Shown here: positions 61,006 through 64,000 of the stretch, in pieces
Position numbering within the stretch: the first letter of the stretch is position 1
Layout: each line of letters begins with the position of its first letter
Program-made: the position numbers and the translations under genes
Notes under the pieces: generated by a model
Database searches by the model: none
Told to the model about the DNA's origin: nothing
Seen by the model: the letters and a program-made list of their open reading frames with translations, nothing else
DNA from: Hyphomicrobium_A sp963817485
GTDB taxonomy: Bacteria > Pseudomonadota > Alphaproteobacteria > Rhizobiales > Hyphomicrobiaceae
DNA length: 64,000 nt
Direction: 5' to 3'
Assembly: GCA_963817485.1 (NCBI GenBank)
Contig: CAWFOR010000021.1
Location: 1-64,000 of the forward strand

Positions 61006-61638
61006 ATGCTCGTGACCCTTCTCTCTATCGTGGGGCTTCTATGCGGTGCGGCAAGCCCGATCGGATCTATGGCCTCGGTTCATCGAACTGGGTGCGAGTT
61101 GTGCCAATTTGTCGGCTCAACGCCCGGATCAGACTTCCACGCAGTAGCGCGTCCGAACGGTGGCCCAAGCCGCATCATTCTCATGCGCCATGCCGACAAG
61201 CCCGATGACCCCGATGACCCCGACTTGTCCGCGGCTGGCGAGGCAAGGGCTGAGCATCTCGCCACCTACATCCCTCAGGCATTTGCCAAGCCCGATTAGA
61301 TAATCGCGACGGCGCGATCGAAACACTCCGATCGGCCATTTGAAACCGTAGAGCCGCTGGCCCGGGGTGTGGGCGTGACGGTTCAGCACGACATCCGCGA
61401 CAAGGACTTCGAGGACCTCATCGACGAAATCTTCTCGGATGAGGACTATCGAGGCAAAACGGTCGTCATCTCCTGGCATCACGGTACGCTGCCGGCAATC
61501 GCAGCGCTGCTTGGGGCTCCGGCGGGGAGTTATCCGGATCCGTGGCCCGATGACACGTACAACGTCATTCTGGATTTTCGCTACGACCCGAACTCCGGTG
61601 CCCCGCCGACAGTCACGCGGGTGACCGAGCCGTTCTAG
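61006..61638 (+). pseudogene. Histidine phosphatase family protein with one in-frame stop
   Basis: A signal peptide (MLVTLLSIVGLLCGAASPIG) and the catalytic motif IILMRHADKPDD (RH) are followed by AFAKPD and a TAG at 61297-61299. The same frame continues at once with IIATARSKHSDRPFETVEPL, FEDLIDEIFSDEDYRGKTVV, ISWHHGTLPAIAALLG and NVILDFRYDPNSG to 61638. KPDx-IIATA is normally continuous in this family, so one codon has become a stop. Either a nonsense mutation, a sequencing error or readthrough. Confidence 0.7.
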
Positions 61639-61880
61639 TTCGTCGCGGGCGAAATTGCGCCAAGCGCCGGCATGTTGGCTGGGACAGCAACAATTTAGCT
61701 AAGGCCGCACGCTGGAATTAAGCTTGCTTCGGACGACAGCCCAAGCAGACCGGGTTGATCCTACCTCGAAGGCGCGCGTTTTGGTAAACGGCGCCTCCCC
61801 TCAACTAAGATGTTGCGAAGGGTTCGCTTAAACTTTTCACGGGCATCTTTCGGTTCAGGAAACGTTCGGAGTGTTGTGCC

Positions 61881-62129
61881 ATGACCGTCGAGATACGGCA
61901 GGCCGGCGCTGAGTGGCTCGTCGAAGTCCACGGAGAACCGATCGGCACAGCTCCCAGCGCCGTAGAGGCGTTGGAGCTTGCTGTGTATTGGGAAAGGCGC
62001 CTCGATTGCGTCGCGTCGTGGCGAGTGAGCCAGGAGATGCCGCCGCTGCCGCACTCACTAAGCCGCATTCTCGGTGCTGCTCAGCTCTCGGGTCGAAATA
62101 CCGCGAGTTCGGATCGAACCAAAGCGTAG
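61881..62129 (+). CDS. Small hypothetical protein
   Basis: 82 residues from ATG 61881; GGAG lies about ten bases upstream. MTVEIRQAGAEWLVEVHGEP then IGTAPSAVEALELAVYWERR form a beta-beta-alpha pattern reminiscent of DUF2188-like domains. The C-terminus is low in structure. Not firmly assigned. Confidence 0.5.
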   Translation: MTVEIRQAGAEWLVEVHGEPIGTAPSAVEALELAVYWERRLDCVASWRVSQEMPPLPHSLSRILGAAQLSGRNTASSDRTKA

Positions 62130-62236
62130 CCTGAAGGGTGCGACCCACAGAGACCGCTACCTCATCCGCGGAGGGGCTTTCTTTGGTGTCGGCGAGAGTG
62201 CCTGCTAGAAAAGGTATCAGGCAAAGGAGATTTGCG

Positions 62237-62569
62237 ATGGCCCGTAAGCTGGAACACGCAGAATGGCAGCCCTTTCTCGACCGCGTTTCGAAGGGGCTCG
62301 CCGGAAAACAAGCTGAGATCAAGGTAGCGTCGCTCGACCTTGGCGATCAGTTACAGGCGGGATGGGTGTCGCTCATCGGCCTCGTGTACGACCCCAAAGA
62401 CGATATCGTGGAGGTCGCGCTCGAAGGCCTAGATCATATGATACACAAGCCGCGCGAGCTTTACGTCGAGGAAGAGGATGGGCAACTTTCGAGCCTTGAG
62501 GTCGTCGACGCTGACGGTGGTCGGCAAATCATAAAGCTCAAGGATATGCTGCTACTGCCCGCTGCCTAA
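62237..62569 (+). CDS. DUF5335 family protein
   Basis: 110 residues from ATG 62237, with AAGGAG seven bases upstream. EWQPFLDRVSKGLAGKQAEI, VASLDLGDQLQAGWVSLIGL, YDPKDDIVEVALEGLDHMIH and PRELYVEEEDGQL, LEVVDADGGRQIIKLKDMLL match DUF5335 almost throughout. Widespread in Hyphomicrobiales and of unknown function. Confidence 0.82.
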   Translation: MARKLEHAEWQPFLDRVSKGLAGKQAEIKVASLDLGDQLQAGWVSLIGLVYDPKDDIVEVALEGLDHMIHKPRELYVEEEDGQLSSLEVVDADGGRQIIKLKDMLLLPAA

Positions 62570-62703
62570 TCCCTCTGTTTCGATACGACTTCCGGCAAGC
62601 TTGAGCCGCCTGCGCTTTCTGATTTCGGTTGGGAATGGGATGGGGGTGGTCGCGCGGGGTTGGCGAAAAAGGTCGACATGCTTGTAGACGCGATGGAAAG
62701 CCA

Positions 62704-62982
62704 ATGCTGACTCGGATCATGGCAATGATGATGGCTGCCACGCTTGTCGCGGCGTCCCCCGCATTAGCTCAAGGGTCTAACAACACCAACCCGCGAAGGT
62801 CATTCGGCAACTTCGGGCCGACAAGCGACGCGATAGGTCGAGCAAATCCCGGCAACCAAGCCCGCGAGCGGCCTACCGACCCTAGTCAGTTCCGCAGCCT
62901 TCCAGGCTTCGTTGCCCCATCGCAATCGCAACCGACCACACCCCTTCTTCCAGACAGCACGGGCCAAACGCCTGGACGATAA
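62704..62982 (+). CDS. Small secreted Pro/Gly-rich protein
   Basis: 92 residues from ATG 62704. A signal peptide (MLTRIMAMMMAATLVAASPA, cut after ALA) leads into a low-complexity mature part with NNTNPRRSFGNFGPTSDAIG and PSQSQPTTPLLPDS. No Cys and no clear fold. Unknown. Confidence 0.52.
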   Translation: MLTRIMAMMMAATLVAASPALAQGSNNTNPRRSFGNFGPTSDAIGRANPGNQARERPTDPSQFRSLPGFVAPSQSQPTTPLLPDSTGQTPGR

Positions 62983-63050
62983 CTGGTTGCGTAGGGGTCG
63001 TGCCTCACACACCTCGAAGACTGGAATGTTCGCATCAGCGGAGAGGACCA

Positions 63051-63284
63051 ATGGAATACGGAACATTCAAGTTGTGGCTGACTGAACGCGGATGCCGCTT
63101 CGATACGCAGCCAGAGCAGCGCGGAGATGGGCACGGCACGGTGACTATCCATCGTGAGGGGCGGACCGCAGAACTGCTTCTAGTTGGGGCGCGCCACGAA
63201 CTTGACCCTAATTCGGTTCGCCGAGTTTGCGAAGCGCTTGATCTCAAATGGTCGGATCTCCCTGGACCTAAGAGTCGCGCCTGA
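63051..63284 (+). CDS. HicA/YcfA-like protein, copy 2
   Basis: 77 residues from ATG 63051, with GGAGAGG upstream. Same elements as copy 1: EYGTFKLWLTERGC, GDGHGTVTIHREGR, ELLLVGARHELDP and SVRRVCEALDLKWSDLPGP. Its stop overlaps the ATG of the next gene (63284), so the pair is translationally coupled, like a toxin-antitoxin arrangement, although the partner shows no known antitoxin domain. Confidence 0.62.
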   Translation: MEYGTFKLWLTERGCRFDTQPEQRGDGHGTVTIHREGRTAELLLVGARHELDPNSVRRVCEALDLKWSDLPGPKSRA

Positions 63285-63676
63285 TGATGTCCCTTCCACT
63301 ATGGCGCGTCATGCGCATATTTCGACCGCGGGTTCAGACCGCGACCGATCTGCCTGATGAGATAGCAGATCACGCTCGTGCTCTCGCTGTGGCGCTGGCA
63401 AACCCCAGCACGCCACACGACGAGCGCGTTGCTCTGCGGCGCGCCTTCTCAAAGAGGTTGTCCACCGAGGTCTTGTTGACACGGGTAGCTGGCTGGGACG
63501 AATTCCACCGGGAGTTTTGGGAGAGCTACGAGGCTGCCGCGCCCAGCCATGAACCAGGCGTCTCTCGAAAAGGGGGCGGTCCGACCGCCTTGGTTAGTAG
63601 CCAGACGGACAATGAGCAACCAATGCCAGATGAACTAACCGGCACAGCGCTCAGAGGTCCAATTGCGCACGTCTAG
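63284..63676 (+). CDS. Unknown protein coupled to the HicA-like gene
   Basis: 130 residues from ATG 63284, overlapping the previous stop (TGATG). DLPDEIADHARALAVALANP and ERVALRRAFSKRLSTEVLLT are helical, then DEFHREFWESYEAAAPSHEP; the last 40 residues are polar and disordered-looking. No DNA-binding or HicB motif seen. Coupling to the HicA-like gene suggests functional linkage; its identity is unknown. Confidence 0.55.
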   Translation: MMSLPLWRVMRIFRPRVQTATDLPDEIADHARALAVALANPSTPHDERVALRRAFSKRLSTEVLLTRVAGWDEFHREFWESYEAAAPSHEPGVSRKGGGPTALVSSQTDNEQPMPDELTGTALRGPIAHV

Positions 63677-64000
63677 CTCTTGGGGGCGAGTAGCGGGATA
63701 TACCTAGAAAGGGACCCCGCGCACCCCCGCTGCGGACGGTGGCGGATTTGGCGAGAGTGGTGCCGTTGAGCGTGTTGCTTGAGAACGTCCGGCGACTCCG
63801 ACGTAGGTAGTTTCCGAGCCTTTGCGGGTGGAGCTTTGTATGGACGGGTGGGCACAATGGAGTGGCCTCGCAAGATTTGTAACGAGTATTGCGTCGACTT
63901 TCCGTTTGCTCGGGGCGGCTCGACTTCTCTAGCCACGTTTGGTCGGGCCGCTTCGGTATTGAGCAGGGGAGCGAAGTAGGTCGCGTGCGAAAGGAAGAGA
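63677..64000. other. Right-end region without a supportable gene
   Basis: About 325 bases. Overlapping short frames on both strands (63673-63936 minus, 63779-63979 plus) lack ribosome binding sites and known motifs. Probably intergenic or decayed island DNA; whatever follows lies outside the window. Confidence 0.4.

Noticed and set aside
1..64000. CRISPR array, rRNA operon, prophage structural genes
   Set aside because: No regularly spaced repeats, no rRNA-like sequence and no capsid, tail or terminase motifs were seen.

Overview
The window is a GC-rich piece of an alphaproteobacterial chromosome, most probably from the order Hyphomicrobiales (Rhizobiales). The main grounds are the conserved block glmU-glmS-SPOR/TPR protein-DUF502-recG-sdhE-mfd, an aa3-type cytochrome oxidase subunit IV of the alphaproteobacterial type, an FnrN/AadR-like regulator next to hemN, and many small proteins of a type common in Bradyrhizobium-like genomes. 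No rRNA, CRISPR array or intact tRNA was found.

Layout. 1-5.2 kb: accessory membrane and envelope genes (the 5' end of a DUF3141 gene running off the left edge, a YiaW/YiaV-like pair, DUF4239, a His/Tyr-rich secreted protein, an ankyrin protein) plus a methyltransferase remnant. 5.4-19 kb: core genome maintenance and envelope precursor genes (mfd, sdhE, recG, DUF502, two SPOR proteins, glmS, glmU). 19-25.4 kb: two YpfJ-type zinc metallopeptidases, malonyl-CoA decarboxylase, a monooxygenase-fold protein, a possible papain-fold protein, a DUF1311 protein and a SRPBCC protein. 26-35 kb: efp and epmA, a hydrolase remnant, pirin, an SDR, a Rieske-FAD reductase, small proteins, an outer-membrane barrel and epmB; efp, epmA and epmB together give a complete EF-P beta-lysylation set. 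35-41.3 kb: a molybdopterin oxidoreductase, ctaD, fnr and hemN, with a perfect FNR box between ctaD and fnr. 41-54 kb: small membrane proteins, an SDR divergent from an alpha-oxoamine synthase, an APC permease, an FAD oxidoreductase with a CelD-like GNAT protein, and a periplasmic PQQ-type dehydrogenase with an SMP-30-like lactonase.

From 56.48 kb to the right edge the character changes: many short genes of unknown function, two HicA-like paralogues and decayed genes. The left boundary is an exact 45-nt 3' half of tRNA-Lys(CUU), from position 32 to the CCA end. This is the scar expected at the distal end of an element integrated in a tRNA gene, so the right end is read as part of a genomic island whose intact tRNA and integrase lie outside the window.

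Sequence quality or decay matters here. mfd (three sites), recG, a DUF1311 gene and an SDR gene are each broken by shifts of the same sign (one extra base), and the DUF502 gene reads through its probable stop for the same reason. A histidine phosphatase in the island has one in-frame stop. The uniform +1 sign argues for a systematic insertion artefact, but the reads are needed to decide.
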